Assembly: GCA_947446865.1 (NCBI GenBank)
Contig: CANFHX010000015.1
Span: 1 to 62,456, forward strand
Direction: 5' to 3'
DNA length: 62,456 nucleotides
Origin: Flavobacteriaceae bacterium
Lineage (GTDB): Bacteria > Bacteroidota > Bacteroidia > Flavobacteriales > Flavobacteriaceae
In this document: positions 1 through 8,520 of the stretch, piece by piece
Layout of the letters: the number at the start of each line of letters is the position of its first letter
How positions within the stretch are numbered: the first letter of the stretch is position 1
Notes under the pieces: generated by a model
What the model saw: the letters and a program-made list of their open reading frames with translations, nothing else
What the model was told of the DNA's origin: nothing
Database searches by the model: none
Translations under genes and position numbers: made by a program

Positions 1-1
1 T

Positions 2-1366
2 ACTGCTTCAGGAACTACACTTAGTTTAACTAGTGCTACCGGAACTATTGCATGGCAAAAAGCTACAGTTGTTAATGGAGTAACAGGAACATTTGCTGCA
101 GTTGCAGGAAATGTAACTACAACATTAGCTACAGGAAATCTAGCTGCTACTACTGCTTATAGAGTGGTTGTGTCTAGTGGAACATGTTCTACTTCTATTT
201 CTGATCCAATAACAATTATTGTAAATCCTGTTTCTATTGTGAAAACAATTTCAGGAGCTGGAGCTATTTGTAGTGGAACAAGTAAAGTACTTACTTTGGC
301 AACAGGTTCTATTGGTTCTATCCAGTGGCAATCTTCCACTACCTCTGCTACAGCAACAGATTTCGCAGATATCAGTGGTGCTACTGATCCAGTTTCATTA
401 ACTGTAAGTCCAATAGTGACCACTTGGTATAGAGCGGTTGCTACAAGCGGTGTATGTTCTTCAAAAGCTAGTGTAGCAGTTGCAGTTACTGTAAATCAAC
501 CAACAGCTATTGGAACGCTATCAACTCTTGCTACAGCACTTTGTACAGGTACTGGAACGACAATTAGTTTATCTAGTGCTACCGGAACTATTGCTTGGCA
601 AAAAGCTACAGTTGTTAATGGAGTAACAGGAACATTTGCTGCAGTTGCAGGAAATGTAACTACAACATTAGCTACAGGAAATCTAGCTGCTTCTACAGCT
701 TATAGAGTGGTTGTGTCTAGTGGACTTTGTTCTACTTCTACTTCTGATCCAATAACAATAACAGTTAGCTCTCTAGCAAAAGCTACAGCAGTTACTGGTA
801 ATGCAGGAGCTACATCTTTAGCTACGGCTGTTTGTAGTGGAGCAAGAACATTAACTTTAGCTACAGGCTCTATAGGTTCTATACAATGGCAATACTATAA
901 TGCTGGTTCAATCGTTACAGCTATTACTAATACAAGTGTAGTAACTTGGACAGATATTGACACAGCTACTTCTTCAAGCTTCATTGCAACTAGTTCATTG
1001 CCAGGAAACGTTTGGTACAGAGCTAAGTTAACAAGCGGTCCATGTGCAACATTAGCATATAGTACGCCAGTCAACGTTTGGATTAGAACTTGTGTTACTA
1101 AAATAGAAGATGCCTCAATAGAATTTAAAGCTACAGCGTATCCAAACCCATTTGCAGAGAACTTCAAACTAGATATTAAAACTAGTAATGAAGAAGCTTT
1201 ACAAATTAAAGTTTACGATATGTTAGGAAAATTAATTGATAACCAAATCCTTGAAACTACAGAAGTAGAAGGATTTGAAGTAGGTGCCAACTATCCATCT
1301 GGAGTTTACAACGTAATTGTAAGCCAAGGTAATACTGTTAAAACACTTCGTGTGATTAAGAGATAA
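2..1366 (+). CDS. Repetitive secreted protein with type A T9SS sorting domain (5' truncated)
   Basis: The frame is already open at the window edge, so the start lies outside. The visible 454 residues are Ser/Thr/Ala/Gly-rich Ig-like modules, each ending in a Tyr-Arg-hydrophobic strand (TAYRVVVSSG, TWYRAVATSG, VWYRAKLTSG). The last ~80 residues form a type A C-terminal sorting domain: YPNPFAENFKLDI, then KVYDMLGKLID, then LRVIKR at the end. This family is exported by the type IX system, cleaved, and anchored to or released from the cell surface. Two modules are nearly identical at DNA level. A strong terminator follows. The ligand or role cannot be told; an adhesin-like surface protein is the most likely inference. 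Confidence 0.85.
   Translation, partial: TASGTTLSLTSATGTIAWQKATVVNGVTGTFAAVAGNVTTTLATGNLAATTAYRVVVSSGTCSTSISDPITIIVNPVSIVKTISGAGAICSGTSKVLTLATGSIGSIQWQSSTTSATATDFADISGATDPVSLTVSPIVTTWYRAVATSGVCSSKASVAVAVTVNQPTAIGTLSTLATALCTGTGTTISLSSATGTIAWQKATVVNGVTGTFAAVAGNVTTTLATGNLAASTAYRVVVSSGLCSTSTSDPITITVSSLAKATAVTGNAGATSLATAVCSGARTLTLATGSIGSIQWQYYNAGSIVTAITNTSVVTWTDIDTATSSSFIATSSLPGNVWYRAKLTSGPCATLAYSTPVNVWIRTCVTKIEDASIEFKATAYPNPFAENFKLDIKTSNEEALQIKVYDMLGKLIDNQILETTEVEGFEVGANYPSGVYNVIVSQGNTVKTLRVIKR
31..759 (+). repeat. Two near-identical ~186-bp copies, 543-bp period, inside the secreted-protein gene
   Basis: Positions 31-216 and 574-759 match almost base for base (TAGTGCTACCGGAACTATTG at the start of each, CTGATCCAATAACAAT at the end). 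The sequence between and after them is a more diverged second module type, giving an A-B-A-B pattern. Near identity at synonymous sites points to recent duplication or gene conversion. Confidence 0.85.
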
Positions 1367-1388
1367 TCTTTAAAAAACTAAATAATTT

Positions 1389-1421
1389 AAAGCCTCCTCA
1401 ATTTCTTGAGGAGGCTTTTGT
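1389..1421 (+). terminator. Strong hairpin between convergent genes
   Basis: AGCCTCCTCA and TGAGGAGGCT form a perfect 10-bp stem with a 6-nt loop, followed by TTTTGTAATT. It closes the secreted-protein gene and may also serve the convergent guanylyltransferase gene. Confidence 0.85.
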
Positions 1422-1465
1422 AATTATTGTAAAAGTACTTGAGAAAGTGATAAATATTTTTATTG

Positions 1466-2527
1466 CTAACTTTTATTAGCTAATGCAGTTATTCTTTTAA
1501 TATCCTGTTCTTTACTTTTTGGATAAATCAAAAGCACATTCTCTTTATCTACAATAATATAATCGTCTAGACCATCAACTACAATTAGTTTTTTACCGTC
1601 AGCTCTAATAATATTATTGGATGCATTTTCAAGGATAACCATTGCATTAATAACCGCATTATTTTGGGCGTCTTTTTCTAATTTTTCATGCAAAGAACTC
1701 CAAGTTCCTAAATCATTCCAATCAAAAGTTGCAGGTAAAACATATACATTAGTAGCGTTTTCCAATACGGCATAATCTATAGAAAGATTTTCTGCTTTGG
1801 CATAATTTTCTTCTATAAATTGTTTTTCCGAATCGGTGTTATAACTTTCTAAACCGCTTTGAAACAAGGCATTCATTTGTGGTTGGAATTTTTCAAATGC
1901 ATTAGTTATGGATTGTACACTCCAAATAAATATTCCACCATTCCAAAGGAAATTACCTGATTTTAAAAAGGATTTAGCCGTTTCATAATCGGGTTTTTCT
2001 CGAAATTGAGATACTTTTTTTATTGGATTACTATCCAATTTATCAAATTCAATATACCCAAAACCAGTATTAGGAAACGTTGGCTGAATTCCCAAAGTCA
2101 TTAAGGCATCTTCTTTTTCACAGAAATTAAAACATTGTTGCAAATTATTAGCAAACTCCGTTTCATCTTCTATCCAATGATCACTTGGTGCAACTACCAT
2201 CAAGGCATTAGGATTCCTTTTCTGAATTTTCAAAGAAGCATATAAAATACAAGGAGCGGTATTTCGCATGACGGGTTCCAATAAAACTTGCTCTTGTTTT
2301 ACCATAGGCAATTGTTCTAAAACCAATTCATTATAGCGTTCGTTGGTTAAAATCAAAATGTTTTCCGTTGGAATTAACTTAGACAATCGACTAAACGTCT
2401 TTTGAATTAAGGTACTTCCAGAACCCAACATATCGTGAAATTGTTTAGGAAAATCTTCGGTGCTTACAGGCCAAAACCTTGAACCAACACCACCTGCCAT
2501 CAATATTGCGTAATAATTTTTATTCAT
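1466..2527 (-). CDS. manC: Mannose-1-phosphate guanylyltransferase
   Basis: Makes GDP-mannose from mannose 1-phosphate and GTP, a precursor of cell-surface polysaccharide and GDP-fucose-type sugars. At 353 residues it is the monofunctional form, without the C-terminal isomerase domain of long ManC proteins. The nucleotide-binding signature AGGVGSRFWP is at residues 11-20, followed by FPKQF at 26-30, EPVMRNTAP near 84-92 and the metal/sugar site APSDHWI at 113-119. It is the last of a row of minus-strand genes, 89 bp after the SprT-like gene. The family call is secure; the gene name is by analogy. Confidence 0.9.
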   Translation of the reverse strand: MNKNYYAILMAGGVGSRFWPVSTEDFPKQFHDMLGSGSTLIQKTFSRLSKLIPTENILILTNERYNELVLEQLPMVKQEQVLLEPVMRNTAPCILYASLKIQKRNPNALMVVAPSDHWIEDETEFANNLQQCFNFCEKEDALMTLGIQPTFPNTGFGYIEFDKLDSNPIKKVSQFREKPDYETAKSFLKSGNFLWNGGIFIWSVQSITNAFEKFQPQMNALFQSGLESYNTDSEKQFIEENYAKAENLSIDYAVLENATNVYVLPATFDWNDLGTWSSLHEKLEKDAQNNAVINAMVILENASNNIIRADGKKLIVVDGLDDYIIVDKENVLLIYPKSKEQDIKRITALANKS

Positions 2528-2616
2528 TTTTTTTAAGTCTCTAAAGTGTTTTAGCGGCTAAGATTCTAAGGTTTTATTTATGGGAAAAATATATTTATTA
2601 AAATCTAATATTCAGA

Positions 2617-3219
2617 TTATCCAGGTATTATTTCAACTTCTGCATTGGCATTAAATAAGAATAATCTTCCAGTCTGCACTTCTACACATTCGTAGCGCTT
2701 GGTTCGAAGACCTTTTTTTTGGAAAACCCTTCCGTTTTTTATTCTAAACATACTCCCACTTGGCACTTCGTGAATGAAATTAACATCGGGTTTTCTTTCG
2801 TCAAATTGTTTTAAAGCAAATGCCAAATGCGCATCGGTATCGCTACTAGCAGTTGGATTTCTAAAATGCTTTGCTACTAATGGCAAAACCGAATGCGGGA
2901 AAATTTCAGGATGAATAAATGGAACCATCAACCTTTGAAAGGTCATCTTCCACTCTACTCCGTGTGGTTTTATATTTCTTCCAAATTTATCAAAGGCTAC
3001 TAAATGCGATATCTCATGTACCAACGTAATTAAAAATCGGTATTTATTCAAGTTCGAATTTACGGTAATTTCGTGTTTGCCGGAAAGTCCTTTTCGGTAA
3101 TCGCCATGACGCGTTTGCCGTTCGTTAACAATTTTTAAATGCACGCTATTGGTTTTGATTAACTCAAAGCACAATGGAACCGAATGTTCTGGAAGATATT
3201 TTAATAGGACTTCGCTCAT
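2617..3219 (-). CDS. SprT-like zinc metalloprotease domain protein
   Basis: A 200-residue protein with the metalloprotease signature HEISH at residues 68-72 (two zinc histidines and the catalytic glutamate) and a likely third ligand in KPHGVEW (His86), as in the SprT/SPRTN family. The C-terminal ~50 residues are basic (RIKNGRVFQKKGLRTKRYEC) and might contact nucleic acid. There is no signal peptide, so it should be cytoplasmic. It lies 39 bp after the dehydrogenase gene. SprT relatives include DNA-protein crosslink proteases; the bacterial substrate is not known. Confidence 0.8.
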   Translation of the reverse strand: MSEVLLKYLPEHSVPLCFELIKTNSVHLKIVNERQTRHGDYRKGLSGKHEITVNSNLNKYRFLITLVHEISHLVAFDKFGRNIKPHGVEWKMTFQRLMVPFIHPEIFPHSVLPLVAKHFRNPTASSDTDAHLAFALKQFDERKPDVNFIHEVPSGSMFRIKNGRVFQKKGLRTKRYECVEVQTGRLFLFNANAEVEIIPG

Positions 3220-3258
3220 TTAATCACATGATATTTAATAAATCTTAAAAATTAATTG

Positions 3259-3939
3259 TTAAGGTGTTGAAGAACTAACCTGCAACACTTTACCATTGTA
3301 AAATTTATTTCCTGTTAGCGCGAAATTACCAATATAATCAGCCATATCCTTAGCAGAAATTGGCGCTTGATATCCTGGAAAAGCTTCTTGTAACATTTCT
3401 GTTTGAACTGCTCCTAAAGCCAATACATTAAAGGCAATTCCTTGTTCTTTATACTCTTCAGCTAACAATTCCGACAGTGTAATTAAGGCTCCTTTGCTAG
3501 AACTATAGGCTGCAAGACCCGCAAATTTCATACTGCCTTGAATTCCTCCCATAGAACTTATAGAAACCACATGACTTCCTTTTTGCAAATACGGAATGCA
3601 CGCGCGAGTTAAATTGGCAACACCAAAAACATTCACTTTATATACTTTTTCAAAATCTTCTAACGTGGTTTCTGCAAATGGTTTATTGACTAAACAACCT
3701 GCATTATGAAGAATAACATCTACTTTTTTCCAACTTGTAGAAAGTACTTTAGTTACTTCTAGCATATCGTTTTCTAGAGAAATATCTGCCGAAAGGCACG
3801 TTATATTTGGGTTACCCAATAATTCTTGGGCGACTTTTCTTGATATTGCTAAAATTTGGTGTCCTTGGCTTGCCAATTGCAAAGCCAATTCCAATCCTAT
3901 TCCGCGGGAGGTTCCGGTAATGATTATGTTTTTACTCAT
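3259..3939 (-). CDS. Short-chain dehydrogenase/reductase (SDR)
   Basis: A classical 226-residue NAD(P)-dependent SDR: cofactor motif TGTSRGIG at residues 8-15, HNAG at 78-81, catalytic Ser near 128, and YSSSK at 145-149 (catalytic Tyr145 and Lys149). It is probably cytoplasmic. The substrate cannot be read from the sequence. Its ATG lies inside the last codons of the upstream small gene (8-bp overlap, ATGAGTAA), so the two are probably translationally coupled. This links an ordinary oxidoreductase to what looks like a toxin-antitoxin pair. Confidence 0.88.
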   Translation of the reverse strand: MSKNIIITGTSRGIGLELALQLASQGHQILAISRKVAQELLGNPNITCLSADISLENDMLEVTKVLSTSWKKVDVILHNAGCLVNKPFAETTLEDFEKVYKVNVFGVANLTRACIPYLQKGSHVVSISSMGGIQGSMKFAGLAAYSSSKGALITLSELLAEEYKEQGIAFNVLALGAVQTEMLQEAFPGYQAPISAKDMADYIGNFALTGNKFYNGKVLQVSSSTP

Positions 3940-4276
3940 TTTTATTTAATTCATTTATAAATGACGCATCAAAAATATGATTGTTTGAAATATGTTTTAT
4001 CAAATAATTAAAATTCTTTTTAGAAAAGAAAATATACCAAGTTGTTCTAGTATTTGATTTGTAAAAAATATAAAAATCGCCATATTTTGATAGCGATTTT
4101 GGAGTTTTTCTTGGTGGTAAATTGGCAATGTTATTTTCTATGTAAAAAGCAAGTTTCTGAACATAATGAATTGCATTTTCTTCATAACTAAAATATTCCT
4201 TGTTGAATAATTGAACAATTAGTTCATCAAAAAACGACTGAACTGATTCCGTATAAGAAACTACTACTTTTTCCAA
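3932..4276 (-). CDS. Small protein, possible RelE/ParE-like toxin
   Basis: A 114-residue basic protein. A C-terminal strand-rich part (YGDFYIFYKSNTRTTWYIFF, then a hydrophobic LIKHISNNH segment) is reminiscent of the RelE/ParE fold, in which a compact beta-sheet carries scattered basic and aromatic residues. Its start overlaps the end of the upstream 75-codon gene by 13 bp, the usual antitoxin-then-toxin order. Its stop overlaps the start of the SDR gene. I do not recognise the family with certainty; the toxin call rests on size, gene order and the C-terminal pattern. Confidence 0.5.
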   Translation of the reverse strand: MEKVVVSYTESVQSFFDELIVQLFNKEYFSYEENAIHYVQKLAFYIENNIANLPPRKTPKSLSKYGDFYIFYKSNTRTTWYIFFSKKNFNYLIKHISNNHIFDASFINELNKNE

Positions 4277-4491
4277 GGTAATTTTTTTATACTGTCAATT
4301 GATCTTTTTAAAAATTCTTCCGATGAAATAGCTTTTTCCCATTCTCTATCAAAATCATCTTTCTCTTCTAAAATTCCAATTTGTTTTAAAAAGGGTTCTA
4401 ATTGAGTTCCATATTTTTCAAGATTAATTTTAATTGAAACAGGTTTTCCAGTTGCATCATTTTCAAATTGAATTCCTTGAATAGTTGCCAT
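4264..4491 (-). CDS. Small acidic protein, possible antitoxin partner
   Basis: 75 residues. The N-terminal strand pattern (MATIQGIQFENDATGKPVSI) is followed by a helical acidic middle (ILEEKDDFDREWEKAISSEE) and a basic tail. Short antitoxins often have such a small N-terminal domain and an extended helix that wraps the toxin. It is the first gene of the set and overlaps the next by 13 bp. No named family is recognised with confidence. Confidence 0.5.
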   Translation of the reverse strand: MATIQGIQFENDATGKPVSIKINLEKYGTQLEPFLKQIGILEEKDDFDREWEKAISSEEFLKRSIDSIKKLPWKK

Positions 4492-4529
4492 AACAATTAT
4501 TTTTTATCAAATATACAAATTTTTAAAAC

Positions 4530-4561
4530 AAATAACCCTTCCAATTAAAACTGAAAGGGTT
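4530..4561 (-). terminator. Hairpin after the acyl-CoA dehydrogenase gene
   Basis: Read on the minus strand, AACCCTT and AAGGGTT form a 7-bp stem around a 14-nt loop, followed by the T-rich ATTTGTTTT. It lies 22 bp past the dehydrogenase stop. Confidence 0.6.
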
Positions 4562-4582
4562 AAATATTACAACTTGAATCGA

Positions 4583-5719
4583 TTATACCAAACCTCTAGA
4601 AATTACAATTCGTTGAATTTCGGAAGTTCCTTCATAAATTTGAGTGATTTTAGAATCCCGCATCATACGTTCTACATGGTATTCGGCAACATACCCATTT
4701 CCGCCATGAATTTGAACCGCTTCGTTTGCTACTTCCAAAGCAATTTCCGAAGCATATAATTTTGCCATAGCACCCGAATGTGCAATATCTTTACCTTCAT
4801 CTTTTTCGCAAGCAGCTTTCATGATTAACAATTTTGCAGCAGTAACTTTTACATACATATCTGCCAATTTAAAAGCAATAACTTGGTGGTTAAAAATTTC
4901 TTTCCCGAATGCTTTTCTTTCGTGCGAATATTTCAATGCAATTTCATAAGCACCAGTTGCTATTCCTAATGCTTGGGATGCAATTCCAATTCGTCCGCCA
5001 TTTAAAACGTTCATTGCAAAAGAGAATCCGAAACCATCTTCACCAATTCTATTTTCTTTTGGAACTTTTACATCATTAAACATCAAGGAATGCGTATCAC
5101 TTCCGCGAATTCCCATTTTCTTTTCTTTCGGACCAATATCAAATCCTGCCCAACCTTTTTCTATAATAAAGGCATTAATACCTTTATGTCCTTTTTCAAT
5201 ATGGGTTTGTGCAATTACTAAATAAGTAGAAGCAGTTGAACCGTTCGTAATCCAGTTTTTAGTTCCGTTTAATAAATAATGGTCACCCATATCAATTGCA
5301 GTAGTTTTTTGTGAAGTAGCATCACTACCCGCTTCTGGCTCACTTAAACAAAAAGCACCAATAACTTCCCCTTTGGCAAGCGGAACTAAATATTTCATTT
5401 TTTGTTCTTCGTTACAATATTTTTCCATTCCTGCACACACTAAGGAATTATTAACCGACATAATTACAGCTGCAGAAGCATCTACTTTAGCAATTTCGGT
5501 CATTGCTAATACATACGATATGCTATCCAAGCCTGAGCCACCATATTGTGGATCTACCATCATTCCCATAAATCCAAGTTCACCCATCATTTTAACTTGT
5601 TCGGTTGGAAATTTAGAAAGTTCGTCTCTTTCAATAACTCCAGGCAATAATTCGGTTTGAGCAAAATCTTTAGCAGCTTGCTGAATCATTAAATGTTCTT
5701 CGGTAAGATTAAAATTCAT
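4583..5719 (-). CDS. Acyl-CoA dehydrogenase
   Basis: FAD-dependent alpha,beta-dehydrogenation of acyl-CoA in beta-oxidation or branched-chain amino-acid breakdown. The 378-residue length is typical of the short-chain/butyryl-CoA type. Visible marks are the N-terminal helical domain, the FAD/substrate segment CLSEPEAGSDA in the middle, the ARG-like stretch HERKAFGKEIFNHQ, and the C-terminal IYEGTSEIQR with the catalytic glutamate of the YEGT motif (about residue 363). It stands alone, with its own terminator and a divergent intergenic region towards anmK. Chain-length preference cannot be told. Confidence 0.92.
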   Translation of the reverse strand: MNFNLTEEHLMIQQAAKDFAQTELLPGVIERDELSKFPTEQVKMMGELGFMGMMVDPQYGGSGLDSISYVLAMTEIAKVDASAAVIMSVNNSLVCAGMEKYCNEEQKMKYLVPLAKGEVIGAFCLSEPEAGSDATSQKTTAIDMGDHYLLNGTKNWITNGSTASTYLVIAQTHIEKGHKGINAFIIEKGWAGFDIGPKEKKMGIRGSDTHSLMFNDVKVPKENRIGEDGFGFSFAMNVLNGGRIGIASQALGIATGAYEIALKYSHERKAFGKEIFNHQVIAFKLADMYVKVTAAKLLIMKAACEKDEGKDIAHSGAMAKLYASEIALEVANEAVQIHGGNGYVAEYHVERMMRDSKITQIYEGTSEIQRIVISRGLV

Positions 5720-5814
5720 ATTTTTGAGGGATATAATTTAGTAAATACTTAATTTTAGACCTCAAAAGTAGCATATTTTCATGAATTTCTCAAACGTTTT
5801 CGTAATTTTAGCCA

Positions 5815-6882
5815 ATGTTTAATAAAACCTACAAAGTAATCGGAGTAATGTCAGGCACATCGCTTGATGGAATAGATTTAGCAGCCGTTGAATTTACCAT
5901 TTTAGACCAAAAATGGAGTTTTAAAATTCTAGAAAAAGAAACCATTTCTTATACCGAAGATTGGGTGAATCAATTGAAAGAAGCAGTGACTTTTTCGGAA
6001 GAAAAACTAAACCAACTTAATGAAAATTACACAATTCTTTTAGGCGGAATTATTAAAGATTTTATAAACAAATTCCATCTTGAAGATATAGATGCCGTTT
6101 GTTCGCATGGACATACCATTTTACACCAACCCCAAAATGGATTTACACTTCAAATAGGAAATTTACCCACTATTGCTAAAATTGTTGGCACAAAAGTAGT
6201 TTGTGATTTTCGGGTTCAAGATGTGCAGTTGGGTGGTCAAGGAGCGCCATTAGTCCCTATTGGTGATAGGATTTTATTTTCGGAATATGATTATTGCCTT
6301 AATTTAGGAGGATTTTCTAATGTTTCATTTGAAGAAAATAACAACCGAATTGCATTTGATATTTCTCCCGTAAATACTATTTTGAATTTTTATTCCAATA
6401 AATTGGGATTGGATTATGATGATAAAGGAGAAATTTCTCGTTCTGGCAATTTGAATTCCGATTTGCTAAACGAATTAAATGCCTTAGAATATTATTCGAA
6501 ACCATTCCCAAAATCGCTCGGATTTGAATTTGTAAAAGAAATTGTCTTGCCTTTAATAGAAAACTATCCTATTGCTATTGAAGATAAAATGCACACATTT
6601 ACCGAGCATATTGCCCTACAAACTGCCAAAGCACTTCCCTTAAAAAATGGCAAAATATTAGTTACCGGAGGAGGTGCTTACAACACCTTTTTAATGGAAC
6701 GAATGCAGTTTCATTTACCTAATCTGAAAATTATTATTCCAGATGCGGAGATTTTGGAATTCAAAGAAGCCTTAATATTTGCTCTTTTGGGAGTACTGAA
6801 ATTAAGAGATGAAATCAATGTTTTAGGCAGTGTTACAGGGGCAAAAAAAAATCATAGTTCTGGAGTAATTTTTAACGAATAA
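5815..6882 (+). CDS. anmK: Anhydro-N-acetylmuramic acid kinase
   Basis: Phosphorylates and hydrolyses 1,6-anhydro-MurNAc from recycled peptidoglycan to MurNAc 6-phosphate, in the cytoplasm. The 355-residue length fits. The diagnostic N-terminal phosphate loop GVMSGTSLDGID is at residues 10-21. Further family marks are CSHGHTILHQP, VVCDFRVQDVQLGGQGAPLV and the C-terminal LVTGGGAYN. It starts 95 bp from the divergent acyl-CoA dehydrogenase gene; a TAATTTTAG box just upstream could be a variant Bacteroidota -7 element. Confidence 0.95.
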   Translation: MFNKTYKVIGVMSGTSLDGIDLAAVEFTILDQKWSFKILEKETISYTEDWVNQLKEAVTFSEEKLNQLNENYTILLGGIIKDFINKFHLEDIDAVCSHGHTILHQPQNGFTLQIGNLPTIAKIVGTKVVCDFRVQDVQLGGQGAPLVPIGDRILFSEYDYCLNLGGFSNVSFEENNNRIAFDISPVNTILNFYSNKLGLDYDDKGEISRSGNLNSDLLNELNALEYYSKPFPKSLGFEFVKEIVLPLIENYPIAIEDKMHTFTEHIALQTAKALPLKNGKILVTGGGAYNTFLMERMQFHLPNLKIIIPDAEILEFKEALIFALLGVLKLRDEINVLGSVTGAKKNHSSGVIFNE

Positions 6883-6944
6883 TTTACATTTAGCAATTTA
6901 TTTATTTTGTAATTTAGCTATTCAATCTTAAATAATAATTCAAA

Positions 6945-7178
6945 ATGAGAAAATTAATTCTAGCTGTCATAGCTCTTTTGGGCTTTACATTAAGTACAAC
7001 AGCACAACAAACCCCTAAAAAAGCAGACAAAGCTAAAACGGAAACAAAAAAAGTAGAAGCTAAAGCTCCTCTAAAAAAAGATGGAACTCCAGACAAACGT
7101 TTCAAAGAAAACAAAGAAACTAAAGTTGTTTTAAAAAAAGATGGAACTCCAGACAAACGTTTTAAAGAAAAAAAATAA
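6945..7178 (+). CDS. Small secreted lysine-rich protein with KDGTPDKRFK repeats
   Basis: 77 residues. A clear signal peptide (MRKLILAVIALLGFTLSTTAQ) leaves a ~55-residue mature peptide made almost entirely of Lys, Glu, Thr and Ala. It ends in two copies of LKKDGTPDKRFKE separated by NKETKVV. The DNA of the two repeat units is nearly identical. A terminator follows at once, so it is a single-gene transcript. The mature part should be very basic, unstructured and periplasmic or secreted. The function is unknown. Confidence 0.8.
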   Translation: MRKLILAVIALLGFTLSTTAQQTPKKADKAKTETKKVEAKAPLKKDGTPDKRFKENKETKVVLKKDGTPDKRFKEKK

Positions 7179-7192
7179 TACGTTAACCACTT

Positions 7193-7222
7193 AATGCCAC
7201 TGCTAAAGGTGGCATTTTTTTT
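7193..7222 (+). terminator. Intrinsic terminator after the repeat peptide gene
   Basis: AATGCCAC and GTGGCATT form an 8-bp stem around TGCTAAAG, followed by a run of six T and then TTG. Confidence 0.85.
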
Positions 7223-7265
7223 GACTTAAAAATCATAATGTTTTTTTAAGCCAAACACAAAAGAT

Positions 7266-7273
7266 TATATTTG
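7266..7273 (+). promoter_or_regulatory. Bacteroidota -7 box (TATATTTG) for the GDH-nhaA operon
   Basis: A perfect TAnnTTTG match 20 bp before the ATG of the glutamate-dehydrogenase-family gene. No convincing TTG -33 element was found at the usual spacing. Confidence 0.5.
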
Positions 7274-7293
7274 CATCACAAACAAAACAAACT

Positions 7294-8520
7294 ATGAAAG
7301 AATTACTGCATAAATTTGAAAACAAAGAGCCCGAAATAGTATTTAACTGGAAAGACCCTGAAACAGAAGCAGAAGGTTGGACAGTAATTAACTCCCTTAG
7401 AGGTGGTGCAGCTGGTGGAGGAACAAGAATGCGAAAAGGACTAGACATGAACGAAGTTTTGTCTTTAGCAAAAACAATGGAAGTGAAATTCTCCGTTTCG
7501 GGACCAGCAATTGGTGGTGCCAAATCAGGAATTAATTTTGACCCGAACGATCCAAGAAAAAAAGGCGTTTTACAACGTTGGTATAAAGCAGTTTCTCCTT
7601 TATTAAAAAGTTATTACGGAACTGGTGGCGATTTAAATGTAGATGAAATTCACGAAGTGATTCCGTTTACCGAAGAGTGTGGTGTTTGGCATCCGCAAGA
7701 AGGGGTTTTTAATGGTCATTTTAAACCAACCGAAGCCGATAAAATCAATAGGATTGGACAATTACGTCAAGGAGTTGTAAAAGTGATTGAAAATACTAAA
7801 TTCTCTCCAGATGTATTGCGAAAATATACCATTGCCGATATGATTACAGGTTATGGCGTTGCGGAAGCAGTGCGTCATTATTACACTATTTACGGTGGTG
7901 ATTTTAAAGGTAAAAAAGCTATTGTTCAAGGATTTGGAAACGTAGGTTCGGCAGCAGCATTTTACCTAGCCGAAATGGGTGTTAAAGTAATCGGAATTAT
8001 CGATCGCGACGGTGGAATTATTAACGAAGAAGGTTTCTCTTTTGAAGAAATAAGACATTTATTTTTGAATAAAGACGGAAACAAATTAGTTGCCGAAAAC
8101 ATGATTCCATTTGATGAAATTAATAAAAAAATATGGACGATAGGCGCTGAAATATTCACTCCTTGTGCTGCTTCAAGATTAGTTACCAAAGACCAACTGG
8201 ACAATTTAATTGCCTCTGGATTGGAAGTTATTTCTTGTGGTGCAAATGTTCCGTTTGCCGATAAAGAAATTTTCTTTGGTTCAATTATGGAAGAAGTAGA
8301 TAACAAAATAAGCTTGATTCCTGACTTTATTTCCAATTGTGGAATGGCACGTGTTTTTGCTTATTTCATGGAGAAAAAAGTACAAATGACCGATGAAGCA
8401 ATTTTTTCGGACACTTCCGAAACTATTTACAAAGCCATCCATAAAGCACACGCATTGAATTCTAGCAAAAACAATATAAGTGCAACCGCGTTTGAAATAG
8501 CACTAAAACAATTAGTATAA
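7294..8520 (+). CDS. Glu/Leu/Phe/Val dehydrogenase family enzyme
   Basis: NAD(P)-dependent oxidative deamination of an amino acid, or the reverse amination of a 2-oxo acid. The 408 residues show the substrate-lysine region GGAKSGINFDP (residues 74-84), the GTGGDLNVDE segment (109-118) and the Rossmann motif GFGNVG (213-218), then GANVPFA in the C-terminal domain. The general family is certain; glutamate is the usual substrate in this branch but that is inference. The stop codon TAA is followed directly by the TTG start of nhaA, so the two are co-transcribed and probably coupled. No nitrogen-type palindrome like that of glnN and amt is seen upstream. Confidence 0.9.
   Translation: MKELLHKFENKEPEIVFNWKDPETEAEGWTVINSLRGGAAGGGTRMRKGLDMNEVLSLAKTMEVKFSVSGPAIGGAKSGINFDPNDPRKKGVLQRWYKAVSPLLKSYYGTGGDLNVDEIHEVIPFTEECGVWHPQEGVFNGHFKPTEADKINRIGQLRQGVVKVIENTKFSPDVLRKYTIADMITGYGVAEAVRHYYTIYGGDFKGKKAIVQGFGNVGSAAAFYLAEMGVKVIGIIDRDGGIINEEGFSFEEIRHLFLNKDGNKLVAENMIPFDEINKKIWTIGAEIFTPCAASRLVTKDQLDNLIASGLEVISCGANVPFADKEIFFGSIMEEVDNKISLIPDFISNCGMARVFAYFMEKKVQMTDEAIFSDTSETIYKAIHKAHALNSSKNNISATAFEIALKQLV

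Noticed and set aside
31..759. Repeat array that could be taken for CRISPR or a mobile repeat
   Set aside because: The copies are in-frame protein modules of 181 codons with no short palindromic units or spacers.
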